A program made the position numbers and the translations under genes. Shown piece by piece: positions 51,993 through 60,992 of a stretch of 64,000 nt of DNA. Position 1 is the first letter of the stretch, and every line of letters begins with the position of its first letter. The notes beneath the pieces were generated by a model that saw only the letters and a list, made by a program, of their open reading frames with translations, was not told where the DNA came from and did no database searches. Source of the stretch: Methylobacterium sp. C25 (lineage in GTDB: Bacteria > Pseudomonadota > Alphaproteobacteria > Rhizobiales > Beijerinckiaceae); assembly GCF_021352225.1 (NCBI RefSeq), contig NZ_JAAUVI010000004.1, positions 248,001 to 312,000 of the forward strand, read 5' to 3'.

Positions 51993-52715
51993 TCAGGCGC
52001 AACAGGAGCCCTTCGCCTGGCCGCCCTCATACTGGTCGTGCAGCTTCACCCAGCTCATCGTACCCTGCTCGTTGCGCCCCTTCGGCGCGAGATCTAGCCA
52101 GTTGAAGGCGCCGACCAGGGTTTCGAGGCCACGCGCATAGGTCGAGTAGGTGTGGAAGATCTCGCCGGCCGCGTCGCGGATGAACAGGCTCGCGCCGGGG
52201 AGATCGGGTGCGGTCGACGGTTCGTCGCCGTAATTGTAGCTGATCACGCGCCCCGGCTCCTCCGACCCGAAGGACACGCCGAAGTCGTAGTTGAACGAGT
52301 TGCGGCCGGACGAGACCCAGCGGAATGTCCAGCCGAGGCGCCGTTTCACCTGCTCGATATGCCCCAGGGGTGCACGCGAGACCGCGCAGAAGGCGAGGTC
52401 GGCCTGCTCGAAATGCTGGCGGGCGGCGTCGACATGGTCGGCGACGAAGGAGCAGCCTGGGCAGATGTGGTCCGAGCCGGGCGTCAGCATGAAATGGTAG
52501 ATGGCGAGCTGGCTACGGCCCTCGAACAGGTCGCCGAGATGCTTCTCACCGTCCGGGGCCTCGAAGACATAGTCCTTCTCGACCTTGACCCAGGGCAGCT
52601 CTCGCCGCGCGGCACTGAGTGCGTCGCGCCGGTGGGTGAGGTCGCGTTCCTGCGCCAGCAGGGCCTTGCGGGCCTCGAGCCAGGCCTCGCGGGTGACGAT
52701 GGTGGGTTCGCTCAT
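51993..52715 (-). CDS. DUF899 family thioredoxin-like protein
   Basis: A 240-residue protein of the thioredoxin-like DUF899 family. ELPWVKVEKDYVFEAPDGEK at the start, LAIYHFMLTPGSDHICPGCS with a CPGC-like motif, SSGRNSFNYDFGVSFG, FIRDAAGEIFHTYSTYARG and a final CCA are characteristic. The family is proposed to be redox-active. ATG at 52715 with AGGAG 7 bases upstream. It may share function with the DoxX protein encoded just upstream (52798-53211). Confidence 0.88.
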   Translation of the reverse strand: MSEPTIVTREAWLEARKALLAQERDLTHRRDALSAARRELPWVKVEKDYVFEAPDGEKHLGDLFEGRSQLAIYHFMLTPGSDHICPGCSFVADHVDAARQHFEQADLAFCAVSRAPLGHIEQVKRRLGWTFRWVSSGRNSFNYDFGVSFGSEEPGRVISYNYGDEPSTAPDLPGASLFIRDAAGEIFHTYSTYARGLETLVGAFNWLDLAPKGRNEQGTMSWVKLHDQYEGGQAKGSCCA

Positions 52716-52797
52716 CGTTGTTCTCCTCGAGTGACGTGGGCGTCTTCCTGAAGAACGTGCGAGCTTTGGGAATCCCGACACTCGACATTTGGGAATC

Positions 52798-53211
52798 TCA
52801 GAGGCGAATCGGAATCAGCGTGCGCAGACGCGCGTCGCGCAGGTAGAGCCCGCCCCAGGCCAGAAGCCCGAGATAGAGCCCGAACAGCAGATGGCTGAAG
52901 ATGGGGCTGCCGACGCGCAGATGCGTCGCCATCGCCCCGCCGAGATAGCCCGTCAGCAGGATCGCTCCCAGCACGGAGGTCCGCGGCGTGGCGTAGAGCA
53001 AGGTGCAGATCAGCGTCACCACGCCGAGCCCGCGTGCCATCTCGACGCTCGCCGGCCAGCCGAGGGCCTGCATCGTTTCGGTGACGGGAGCGATCGGAAT
53101 CAGCTTGATGCCGCCGTCGAACACCAGGAACACGATGACGAGCCCACTCATGATGCGCCCGGCGAGCGTCATGGCGCGGGAGCTGGTCTCGTGTTGCGGC
53201 GTCGTCGGCAT
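52798..53211 (-). CDS. DoxX-like family membrane protein
   Basis: A 137-residue protein with four membrane segments (RIMSGLVIVFLVFDGGIKLI; LGVVTLICTLLYATP; SVLGAILLTGYLGGAMATH; LLFGLYLGLLAWGGLYL). The pattern and length fit the DoxX-like family. The gene ends 82 bp before the start of the DUF899 gene and reads into it, so the two may be co-transcribed. Ribosome-binding site AGGGGGGAC. Confidence 0.75.
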   Translation of the reverse strand: MPTTPQHETSSRAMTLAGRIMSGLVIVFLVFDGGIKLIPIAPVTETMQALGWPASVEMARGLGVVTLICTLLYATPRTSVLGAILLTGYLGGAMATHLRVGSPIFSHLLFGLYLGLLAWGGLYLRDARLRTLIPIRL

Positions 53212-53487
53212 GGTGGTCCCCCTAGGGTCTCGCGAACGGCACAGGCCGCGTCCGTCGATTGATATCCCGAGGACGGTCGAAGCGTCGCCGTTCCGACAGC
53301 GGCTGGCGAGAAATCAGCGGCCGAGATCGTGGCGGGGGGCATCCGCATCCGGCGCACTGCAGGGCTTGGACGAGCCTGCTTCCCGTCGAGCCGGAGGCCG
53401 GATTGCCTCGGAGCGAAACACTTCGCGCTCCCAGACGTTTAGTGCTACGATGAATTCTGCATTTGCTAAGCTCCCATAGGCGCAGTC

Positions 53488-55431
53488 ATGACAGCTCTGC
53501 TCGACGCCTATCCGGGGGATGTTCTTCGCCCGCCTTTCGGCGCGCCGGACAACGATCTCTCCGACATCGAGCTGCTCCACAGCATCAGCATCGAATTGAT
53601 CGGCGAACAGGATCGGGTCGCGCTCTACGGCAGGATCGTCGACGCGGCGGTGTCGATCACGGGGTCGCAATTCGGGACGATGCAGCTGCTGTGCCCTCGG
53701 GGGCACGCCTCGGGCCATGGCGGCGAGCTTCAGCTCCTCTGCTCGCGCGGGATCCCGTCGGACGCCATCGGATTCTGGCAATGGGTCAGCCCTGCGGCGC
53801 GCAGCAGTTGCACCTTGGCGCTGAAATCCGGCCGGCGGGCGATCATTTCCGATTTCGAGAAATGGGACGATATCGCCGGCACCGAAGACCTTCTCGCTTT
53901 CCGTCGCGCCGGCATCCGCTCCGCCCAGACCACACCGCTGCTCTCGCGCAGCGGAAGGCTGCTGGGGATGATTTCGACGCATTGGAGCACGCCGCACCAA
54001 CCCTCCGAGCGCGATCTGCGGCTGCTCGATATCGTGGCCCGGCAGGCGGCCGATCTCCTGGAGCGCACGATCGCGGAGGAGGCGCTGAGGGCGCGCGAAC
54101 AGGAACTCGCCCGAACCGTTGCCGCCCTGCGCGAAAGCGAGGAGCAGCAGCGTCAGGCCGAGGCCACGCTGCGCGTCCTCAACGAGACCCTCGAATCGCG
54201 CGTGCAGCAACGCACCAACGACCTCCTGGCGGCCGAGGGCCAGGTTCGCCAGATGCAGAAGCTGGAGGCGATCGGCCAGCTCACCGGGGGCGTGGCGCAC
54301 GATTTCAACAACCTGCTGACCGTCATCCGGTCGTCAGCCGAGCTGCTGCGTCGCCCGTCGCTGTCCGAAGAGCGGCGCACACGGTATCTCGACGCCATCT
54401 CGGACACGGCAGACCGCGCCGCCAAGCTCACCGCGCAACTCCTGGCCTTCGCTCGCCGTCAGGTGCTCAAGCCCGTAACCTTCGATGCGGGCAACCGGCT
54501 CGACGACGTCGCAGACATGCTGCGGACCGTGGTTGGTTCACGCATCCGACTGACCGTGGAGCCCTGTGCGTCGGCCTGCTTCGTGGAAGCGGATGCCAGC
54601 CAGTTCGAGACCGCCATCGTCAATCTCGCGGTCAATTCGCGCGATGCGATGAATGGTGAGGGCGACCTTGCCATCCGAGTGCGTGAAACGGCCTCGATTC
54701 CTGCGCTCAGAGGGCATGCCGCCATCGAGGGACGGTATGTCGCCGTCGCTGTGACGGATGCCGGCGTTGGCATCTCGGCCGAGATCCTCGACCAGATCTT
54801 CGAACCCTTCTTCACCACCAAGGGTGTCGGCAGGGGCACGGGCCTCGGTCTGTCGCAGGTCTTCGGCTTCGCGAAGCAATCGGGCGGCGACGTCGCCGTT
54901 GAGAGCCGGCTCGGCGAAGGCACGACCTTCACGCTCTACCTGCCGCGGGTCGAGGCGCCGGCGCGTACCGACGCCGAGGAGGCGGGCGAGCCGCTGATCG
55001 AGAGCCATGGCAGCGTCCTCATCGTGGAGGATAACGGCGATGTCGGCGAGTTCGCGCGCCAGCTTCTCGATGATCTCGGTTTCGAGACCTGCCTCGCCGC
55101 CAACGGCCAGAGCGCCATCGCCATTCTGGAAGAGCGGGCCCGGGATTTCGACTTCGTGCTGTCCGACGTGATCATGCCCGGCATCAGCGGGCTCGAACTC
55201 GGCCGCTACATCCGCACGCACTGGCCACATCTGCCGGTGGTGCTGACAAGCGGGTACAGCCAAGTGCTGGCCGACGACACGCATCATGGCTTCCCGGTGC
55301 TGCACAAGCCGTACTCGGTCGGAGAACTCGGGCGCATCCTGCGTGCGGCTCGCCTGCCAGCGGTGGCGGACCTGACGCTCTGCGAATCCGTCCCGGCGCC
55401 GGATCCCGAGGATTTCGCCCTGGCGCTCTAG
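53488..55431 (+). CDS. GAF-domain hybrid sensor histidine kinase with receiver
   Basis: A soluble 647-residue kinase in the order GAF, coiled coil, HisKA, HATPase, REC. The GAF domain spans about 25 to 195, then a coiled coil of about 50 residues. The phospho-His is in GGVAHDFNNLLTVI (about 271), ATPase motifs NLAVNSRDAMNGEGDL, VTDAGVGISAEILDQIFEPF and GTGLGLSQVFGF, and the receiver at the C-terminus with Asp about 560 in FVLSDVIMPGISG. No transmembrane segment. The signal is unknown; GAF domains bind small ligands or chromophores. Confidence 0.88.
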   Translation: MTALLDAYPGDVLRPPFGAPDNDLSDIELLHSISIELIGEQDRVALYGRIVDAAVSITGSQFGTMQLLCPRGHASGHGGELQLLCSRGIPSDAIGFWQWVSPAARSSCTLALKSGRRAIISDFEKWDDIAGTEDLLAFRRAGIRSAQTTPLLSRSGRLLGMISTHWSTPHQPSERDLRLLDIVARQAADLLERTIAEEALRAREQELARTVAALRESEEQQRQAEATLRVLNETLESRVQQRTNDLLAAEGQVRQMQKLEAIGQLTGGVAHDFNNLLTVIRSSAELLRRPSLSEERRTRYLDAISDTADRAAKLTAQLLAFARRQVLKPVTFDAGNRLDDVADMLRTVVGSRIRLTVEPCASACFVEADASQFETAIVNLAVNSRDAMNGEGDLAIRVRETASIPALRGHAAIEGRYVAVAVTDAGVGISAEILDQIFEPFFTTKGVGRGTGLGLSQVFGFAKQSGGDVAVESRLGEGTTFTLYLPRVEAPARTDAEEAGEPLIESHGSVLIVEDNGDVGEFARQLLDDLGFETCLAANGQSAIAILEERARDFDFVLSDVIMPGISGLELGRYIRTHWPHLPVVLTSGYSQVLADDTHHGFPVLHKPYSVGELGRILRAARLPAVADLTLCESVPAPDPEDFALAL

Positions 55432-55445
55432 CCGGCTGCGCCCCC

Positions 55446-56627
55446 TCAGCCCGTCGGCCTCAGCCGTTCCATCGGAAATGCGACGCGGTCCAGCTCCAGC
55501 CATAGCGCCATCGTGCCGAGCTCCGTCTCGAGAGCCTCGCGCGTATGGTCGGGCGCGCCGGGTTCGAGATGAACGGATTGCACCAGGAGCCGTGAGGCCT
55601 GCCGGTCGGCCTTGAGATCGACGCGCGCGACGAGGCGATCTCCGAGCAGGAAGGGCAGCACGTAGTAGCCGTGCACGCGCTTTTCGGCCGGGACGTAGAT
55701 CTCGATCCGATAGCGGAAGCCGAAAAGCCGTTCGGTCCTGTCGCGCTCCCAGATCAGTGGGTCGAAGGGCACCAGAAGCGCCTGGGCCTCGACCCGGCGG
55801 GGCTGGCGCGCCTCCCGGTGAAGCCAGGCATGCCGCCATCCCGGCACTGAGACCGGGATCAGCACCCCCTCCTCCGCGAGCGACAGGATCGCCGGCCGAG
55901 CCTCTCCAGGCGACAGGCGGAAATAGTCCCTGAGCTCGGCCTCGGTGGCGATGCCGTGCGCGGCGGCGGCACGCTCGATCAGGAATCGGTGCGCTTCCGC
56001 ATCCGATGGCGTGGGCAGCCCCAGCACCTCCGCGGGAATCACGCGTTCTGGCAGATCGTAGACCCGCTCGAACCCGCCGCGCCGCGTCGCCGTGGTGATG
56101 TGACCGGCCCAGAACAGCCATTCGAGCGCGCTCTTCACGTCGCTCCATTCCCACCAGCCGGACTGGCCAGCATGGGCCTCGAAATCCGACGCCGCCAGCG
56201 GGCCCTCGGCCCGGATGCGATCGAGAAGGGCCATGGCCTCGGGCCGCCGCTCCGTCGCGTAGGCCCGCATCCGGCTCCAGCCGGCTTCGCCGCGATCGGC
56301 CTTCGCCATCCGCCAGCGCAAATGGGGCTGGAAGTCGAAGGGCAGGAGCGAGGCCTCGTGCGCCCAGTACTCGAACAGTCTGCGCTGGCGCTTCGGCCCC
56401 CAGGCGAGGCGATCGAGTTCGGCCCGGTCGTAGCGGCCGAGCCGGGAGAAGGCGGGCAGGTAGTGGGCGCGCGACAGCACGTTGACGCTGTCGATCTGGT
56501 GGAGATGCAGACGCTCCAGGGTCCGGCGCAGATGCGCGATGCCCGGCAACTCCGGCCGCCGCATGCCGAAGCCCTGCGCGGCGAGGGCGATGCGTCGCGC
56601 CAGCGGCAGGCCGATGGTTTCCGTCAT
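55446..56627 (-). CDS. YcaQ-like winged-helix DNA-repair-type protein (HTH_42 family)
   Basis: A 393-residue protein matching the DUF1006/HTH_42 group, whose E. coli member YcaQ (AlkX) unhooks DNA interstrand crosslinks. LERLHLHQIDSVNVLSRAHY, FEYWAHEASLLPFDF, GWWEWSDVKSALEWLFWAG, LLVPFDPLIWERDRTERLFG and FRYRIEIYVPAEKRVHGYY are the usual motifs; the catalytic QIDS segment is present. ATG at 56627 is chosen from homology. It lies downstream of the ECF42 gene with 19 bp between. Confidence 0.83.
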   Translation of the reverse strand: MTETIGLPLARRIALAAQGFGMRRPELPGIAHLRRTLERLHLHQIDSVNVLSRAHYLPAFSRLGRYDRAELDRLAWGPKRQRRLFEYWAHEASLLPFDFQPHLRWRMAKADRGEAGWSRMRAYATERRPEAMALLDRIRAEGPLAASDFEAHAGQSGWWEWSDVKSALEWLFWAGHITTATRRGGFERVYDLPERVIPAEVLGLPTPSDAEAHRFLIERAAAAHGIATEAELRDYFRLSPGEARPAILSLAEEGVLIPVSVPGWRHAWLHREARQPRRVEAQALLVPFDPLIWERDRTERLFGFRYRIEIYVPAEKRVHGYYVLPFLLGDRLVARVDLKADRQASRLLVQSVHLEPGAPDHTREALETELGTMALWLELDRVAFPMERLRPTG

Positions 56628-56646
56628 GATGGTCTCGATTGGTCCG

Positions 56647-57906
56647 CTATCCAGCCGCCCGCACGCCACCTTCGCCCAATCCGTCGAGCTGCATCCGGAT
56701 ATAGGCCGCCTCCGCTGCCGTCCCGGCCAGCGCGATGGCCCGGTCGAAGCTGACGCGAGCCTCCTCCCGCCGGCCGAGCTCCTTCAGAAACGCTCCGCGG
56801 GCGCCGTGGAAGTAGAAATAGCCCGACAGATCCTTCTCCAGCGGTGCGATCAGCGCGAGCGCGTCTTCGGCCCCGCGCGCCTTGAACACGGCGACCGCGC
56901 GGTTGAGCGTCACCACGGGTGAGGGCTGCATCCGCTCCAGGCTCGCATAGAGGTGGTCGATCTGTGGCCAGTCGGTCTCGGCGGCCGTGGTGGCGCGGGC
57001 GTGGAGCGCGGCCACCGCCGCCTGGATCTGGTAGGGGCCGGGCCGGTTGTGGCGCATCGCCTTGTCGAGAAGCGCGAGCCCTTCACCGATCATCGGGCGA
57101 TCCCAGGCCGCGCGATCCTGATCCTCCAACAGCACGAGGGCACCCTCCTCGTCGAAGCGCGCGGCGGTGCGCGAATGCTGCAGGAGCATCAAGGCGAGCA
57201 GGCCCATGAGTTCGGGCTCGGCCGGAAAGATCTTGAGGAGTAGTCGCGTCAGGCGGATCGCCTCGTCGCAGAGCGGTGCGCGGGCCTCGGCCTGATCGTA
57301 ACCGGCGGAATAGCCCTCGTTGAAGACGAGGTAGAGCATCGCCGCCACTGCCGAGAGCCGCTCGGCGCGCTCGGCCGGCCCCGGCGCCTCGAAGGGCACC
57401 TCGGCCTTGGCCACCCTCCCCTTCGCGCGGGTGATGCGCTGCTCCATCGCGCTCTCGCCGACCAAGAAGGCGCGGGCGATGCGCGCCACGGACAGGCCGG
57501 AGACGATGCGCAACGCCAGTGCGATCTGCTGGGTGCGCGGCAGGTCCGGGTGGCAGCAGATGAAGAGCAGCCGCAGGATGTCGTCGCGGTAGTGCGAGCC
57601 GTCGAGACGTTCGGCCATCGCGCCCTCGGCATCGTCGAGGTCCGAGAGCTTGTCCTCGTCCGGCAGGGCCTCCAGCCGGCTGCGCTTGCGCGCGGCGTCG
57701 ACCCCGGCATTGCGCCCGACCATGATCAGCCAGGCGGCGGTGTCGCGCGGCGGCCCGTTCTTGGGCCAGCTCGACAGGGCCCGCAGGCAGGCCTCCTGGA
57801 AGGCCTCTTCCGCCGTATCGAGGTCGCGGAAGTAGCGCAGCAGGGCGGCGACTGCGACGGGGCGCGCCCCCGTCAGGGCCTGCTCGATCCAGTCGAGGTC
57901 GCTCAT
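56647..57906 (-). CDS. ECF42-type RNA polymerase sigma factor with C-terminal TPR-like extension
   Basis: A 419-residue sigma factor. Region 2 is in the N-terminal 100 residues (AALLRYFRDLDTAEEAFQEA, LIMVGRNAGVDAARKR), region 4 follows (LRIVSGLSVARIARAFLVGE, SAMEQRITRAKGR). The remaining 200 residues are the characteristic helical extension of the ECF42 group (SPVVTLNRAVAVFKARG, FYFHGARGAFLKELGR, EEARVSFDRAIALAG). No anti-sigma factor lies nearby; ECF42 members usually have a YCII protein instead. Its start overlaps the YCII stop by four bases. Confidence 0.9.
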   Translation of the reverse strand: MSDLDWIEQALTGARPVAVAALLRYFRDLDTAEEAFQEACLRALSSWPKNGPPRDTAAWLIMVGRNAGVDAARKRSRLEALPDEDKLSDLDDAEGAMAERLDGSHYRDDILRLLFICCHPDLPRTQQIALALRIVSGLSVARIARAFLVGESAMEQRITRAKGRVAKAEVPFEAPGPAERAERLSAVAAMLYLVFNEGYSAGYDQAEARAPLCDEAIRLTRLLLKIFPAEPELMGLLALMLLQHSRTAARFDEEGALVLLEDQDRAAWDRPMIGEGLALLDKAMRHNRPGPYQIQAAVAALHARATTAAETDWPQIDHLYASLERMQPSPVVTLNRAVAVFKARGAEDALALIAPLEKDLSGYFYFHGARGAFLKELGRREEARVSFDRAIALAGTAAEAAYIRMQLDGLGEGGVRAAG

Positions 57907-58286
57907 GACGTGATCGCCTTCCCAGGATCGCCCATGTGGGCGTAGCCCACCGGCCTGACTTCGTGGGCGCCACCGGGATTGGCATCGCCGAGTTCCTTCG
58001 CGATCGCCAGCGCCTCGTCCAGACCCGCCACCTCGACGAGATAGAAGCCGAGCAGCTGCTCCTTGGTCTCGGCGAAGGGACCGTCGATGACCAGCGGCGG
58101 CTCGCGGTCCTTGCGCAGCGTGGTGGCGGCGGTGGTCGGCATCAGCCGGGCCACGGGGCCCAGCTTGCCCTCCTGGGCGAGCCTCTGCTGGATGCCCATG
58201 AGCTTGCCCATCACCGCTTCATCTTGCTCCTTGCTCCAGGCGCAGACGGTGTTCTCGTCGTGATAGCAAAGGATGGCGTAGAGCAT
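57903..58286 (-). CDS. YCII-related (DGPF) protein, partner of the ECF42 sigma factor
   Basis: A 127-residue protein of the YCII/DGPF group: MLYAILCYHDENTVCAW, VIDGPFAETKEQLLGFYLVEV and the tail HEVRPVGYAHM. The DGPF motif is intact. Its stop overlaps the sigma-factor start by four bases. In actinobacterial and other ECF42 operons a YCII protein lies in the same place and is thought to influence or be regulated by the sigma factor. Confidence 0.88.
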   Translation of the reverse strand: MLYAILCYHDENTVCAWSKEQDEAVMGKLMGIQQRLAQEGKLGPVARLMPTTAATTLRKDREPPLVIDGPFAETKEQLLGFYLVEVAGLDEALAIAKELGDANPGGAHEVRPVGYAHMGDPGKAITS

Positions 58287-58395
58287 GGCGTTCGACCCGA
58301 TTCCCCCCTGAGGACGGGCGAACCTAGCCGCTGCCGACACGACCGCGCAAAAATGCCCGGACGCGGATTCGGCCCCCCTGGCTCGTGGCAGTACT

Positions 58396-59922
58396 CTACT
58401 CCGCCGCCATCCGCGGCTCGTCGGAGGGATCGTCCGGCGCATTGGGATCGCCCGGTGCCGTCTCCCAGCCGAGTGCGGGGATCGCCACCGTGCGCAGATT
58501 GCGGAAGCCCGAGCGCACCGCGATGTGGCCCTTGCGCTCCAGGAAGGAGATCATGCCGCGGGCGCGGCCCGCGGAGCGGGTGCCGCAGATCCGTGCCACG
58601 GTGGCGTCGGGCGGGCATTCGCTGCGGTTCATCGCGGCGCGGGCGAAGAGCAGAAAGAGCGTGCGGTCTTCAACCGGCACGTCGTCGGCCACAGTGAGCG
58701 CCTGCTGCCAGCGCTCGTCGGAGGCGTCGATCGTATCGCCACCCGCCTTGGCGAGGACCAGCAGGCGCCGGAACTCGTCGCGGTTGGCCGTGCCGGGCAG
58801 CCGCTTGAAGCGGTGTGCGTAGGAGAAGGCGTTGAACAGTGTCTGCTCGTCCGCGAAGGCGTTGTCGGGGTTGGCGGCAATCTCTCCCACGATGGCGCGC
58901 AGGGCCGCCTCGCGCTCCTCCGGCGGCATGCCCGGGATCGGCGCATGCTCTTCCTCGTCGGCTTCACGGCGCTCGGCGATCCGCGCCAGCATGTCGTTGA
59001 CCGAAGGCGGCGGCGGTGCCGCGGCCCGCCGCTCCGCCACCGGACGGGGCGCGGTCATCGGCACCGGCGCGAGCAGCGCCTCGCGCTCCTCGGCCGAGAC
59101 CTCGGCCGGCGGTGGAGTCAGCCGGGGCGCGGCGCCGAGCGCGCGAAGCGCGACCTCGCCGACATGGAGCTGGGTCGGGCGCCGGTAGAGCGCGGGGCCG
59201 AGCGCCACGAAATGACCGCGGCCGAGATCGCGGAACATGTCGGTGGAGCGCCGCTCCATGCCGAGCAAGTCCCCGGCCCGCGCCATGTCGATGTCGAGGA
59301 AGGTGCGGCCCATCAGGAAGTTGGAGGCTTCCGCCGCGACGTTCTTGGCGACTTTGGCGAGGCGTTGCGTCGCGATGATCCCGGCGAGCCCGCGCTTGCG
59401 GCCGCGGCACATCAGATTGGTCATCGCCCCGAGCGAGAGCCGGCGTGCATCCTCCGAGAACTCGCCCCGCTCGACGGGCGCGAAGAGCTGGGCCTCGTCG
59501 ACCACCACCAGCGCCGGATGCCAGTGCTCGCGCTCGGCCTCGAACAGGGCGTTGAGGAAGATGCCGGTCGCCCGCATCTGTCCCTCGACCTCGAGGTGCT
59601 GCAGGTCGAGCACCGCCGAGACGCGGGACTGGCGCACGCGCAGCGCGATGGTCTCGATCTCGGCGTCGCTCCGGCGCGCATCGATCACGACGTGGCCGTA
59701 GCGCTCACTAAGTGAGACGAAGTCTCCCTCGGGGTCGACGATGACCTGCTGCACCTTGCCGGCGCTCTGCTCGAGGATGCGCATCAGCAGGTGCGACTTG
59801 CCCGATCCGGAATTCCCCTGGACCAGCAGGCGGGTCGCCAGAAGCTCCTCGACGTCCATCAGAGCGGGCTCGGCACGAGCCCCTTTCACGACGACATCGC
59901 CGAGGGCGATTTCGATCTTCAT
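58396..59922 (-). CDS. HerA-like ATPase (DUF87/COG0433)
   Basis: A 508-residue ATPase with the P-loop LLVQGNSGSGKSHLLMRIL, a strand with the Walker B DE in PALVVVDEAQLFAPVE, and the sensor region GLAGIIATQRLAKVAKN. The C-terminal half has a proline-rich linker and a helical domain (VARICGTRSAGRARGMISFLERKG). HerA ATPases drive DNA end-processing in archaea with NurA and also occur with defence nucleases; no NurA or nuclease is adjacent here. Start ATG 59922 with GGAAGCGG upstream. Confidence 0.82.
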   Translation of the reverse strand: MKIEIALGDVVVKGARAEPALMDVEELLATRLLVQGNSGSGKSHLLMRILEQSAGKVQQVIVDPEGDFVSLSERYGHVVIDARRSDAEIETIALRVRQSRVSAVLDLQHLEVEGQMRATGIFLNALFEAEREHWHPALVVVDEAQLFAPVERGEFSEDARRLSLGAMTNLMCRGRKRGLAGIIATQRLAKVAKNVAAEASNFLMGRTFLDIDMARAGDLLGMERRSTDMFRDLGRGHFVALGPALYRRPTQLHVGEVALRALGAAPRLTPPPAEVSAEEREALLAPVPMTAPRPVAERRAAAPPPPSVNDMLARIAERREADEEEHAPIPGMPPEEREAALRAIVGEIAANPDNAFADEQTLFNAFSYAHRFKRLPGTANRDEFRRLLVLAKAGGDTIDASDERWQQALTVADDVPVEDRTLFLLFARAAMNRSECPPDATVARICGTRSAGRARGMISFLERKGHIAVRSGFRNLRTVAIPALGWETAPGDPNAPDDPSDEPRMAAE

Positions 59923-60054
59923 GCCGCTTCCGATTGGCGAAAGGGTGCCGGCCCGCGTCGCGTGACACCTCGTTTCGCGGATCAAAGCCCGGATTTTCAG
60001 GCGATGTCCACCGCATGCGAGACGGGTCCGGGCGGGTGTTGCCGGGCTGCCGGC

Positions 60055-60459
60055 TCAGTCCAGGCAGAGATCGAAATAGAGCTGCCGAATGTGCTCGCGC
60101 TCCGCGAAGCCCTCCGAGCGGGAGCTCAGCATCTCGGGTCCGTCGGGAATGCGCCCGAAGAACGCGTTGGAGAGGTCGACCACGAAACCCCGCTCGCCGG
60201 AATAGAGGCCATCCCGGTTCTTGACGTTCACCGAACCGCAGATCCAAGCGCTCTTGGATTTGCGCAGCACCGATACCTTCGGATCGAGGGTCTCGAAACG
60301 CTGTCTGATCAGATCGAGCACGATGCGGGTGGAATCGGGTCCGATGGAGGTGTCCGATCCATCCTCCACGGTCACGGACCAGGCGGAGACTGGCCTGGCG
60401 AGCGCCGTGGCCAGGGAGACGGCGATGATCGCTGCAATCCGAGCTGCCCGAATCCTCAT
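60055..60459 (-). CDS. Small exported hypothetical protein
   Basis: A 134-residue protein with a signal peptide (IIAVSLATALARPVSA) and a mature part with two cysteines (SAWICGSVNVKNRDG, YFDLCLD) and the unusual AFFGRIPDGPEML. No family recognised; probably periplasmic. It reads away from xoxF and from the hairpin at 60518. Confidence 0.6.
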   Translation of the reverse strand: MRIRAARIAAIIAVSLATALARPVSAWSVTVEDGSDTSIGPDSTRIVLDLIRQRFETLDPKVSVLRKSKSAWICGSVNVKNRDGLYSGERGFVVDLSNAFFGRIPDGPEMLSSRSEGFAEREHIRQLYFDLCLD

Positions 60460-60505
60460 CCCCGTTCCAGTCGTGCGCAGATCCGCAAATGCTCATGCGC
60501 GTACA

Positions 60506-60543
60506 GGCAAAGAAAAACGGCGAAGCCGGGAAAGACTTCGCCG
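60506..60543 (-). terminator. Reverse-direction intrinsic terminator with no annotated gene before it
   Basis: CGGCGAAG (60518-60525) and CTTCGCCG (60536-60543) form an 8-bp hairpin with a 10-base loop, and in the reverse direction the transcript continues TTTTTCTTT. It would end a transcript coming leftward out of the xoxF upstream region, where no minus-strand gene is evident. On the forward strand there is no T run. Confidence 0.55.
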
Positions 60544-60992
60544 CCGATTTAAAAGAACTCCCGAGAGCGGTTGGCCAGGGAGCCCGTTCCATCCAGTCGC
60601 AAACGAGTCCGAGGATAGATCGAGCGAAAACGCTGTCAACCAAGGACAGTGCCCTTGAGGAAAGAATAAGTATCCAAATTTATTTGGGATGATTGAGCAA
60701 AAATCTAATGGCAATTAAGAAAATCGGGAAAAATCTGATGTAAATGTTGAATATGCGAGATCGAATCTTGTTGGGCTTATGAGTTTATTATTGCCTTTTT
60801 TCCGGAACCGCGTAGGCAAAGGAAAGCGGATCTCGGCAAGCGACCATTTTACGTCAAAACGAGACGAGCTGACGGCGTACCACCGCATTGGCGGACGCCG
60901 TTTTCCGGCAACGACCGGCAATGACTTGCCAAGCAAGTACGGGCATTTGGCAGATGAGCTGCTTAAGCCCGGGAGCGATCGCGGAGGAATAC
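60544..60992 (+). promoter_or_regulatory. AT-rich xoxF upstream region
   Basis: About 450 bp upstream of xoxF without a credible gene. Its first half (60655-60790) is strongly AT-rich and carries the hairpin CCAAAT-tt-ATTTGG at 60674-60687. The last 120 bases are GC-rich and end with GGAGG and ATG. The promoter of xoxF should be here, possibly with a long 5' leader. I cannot place -35 and -10 boxes with confidence. Confidence 0.4.

Noticed and set aside
60493-60714. A 73-codon reverse frame near the leftward terminator
   Set aside because: Its stop lies beyond the terminator, so transcription would end before it; composition not protein-like.
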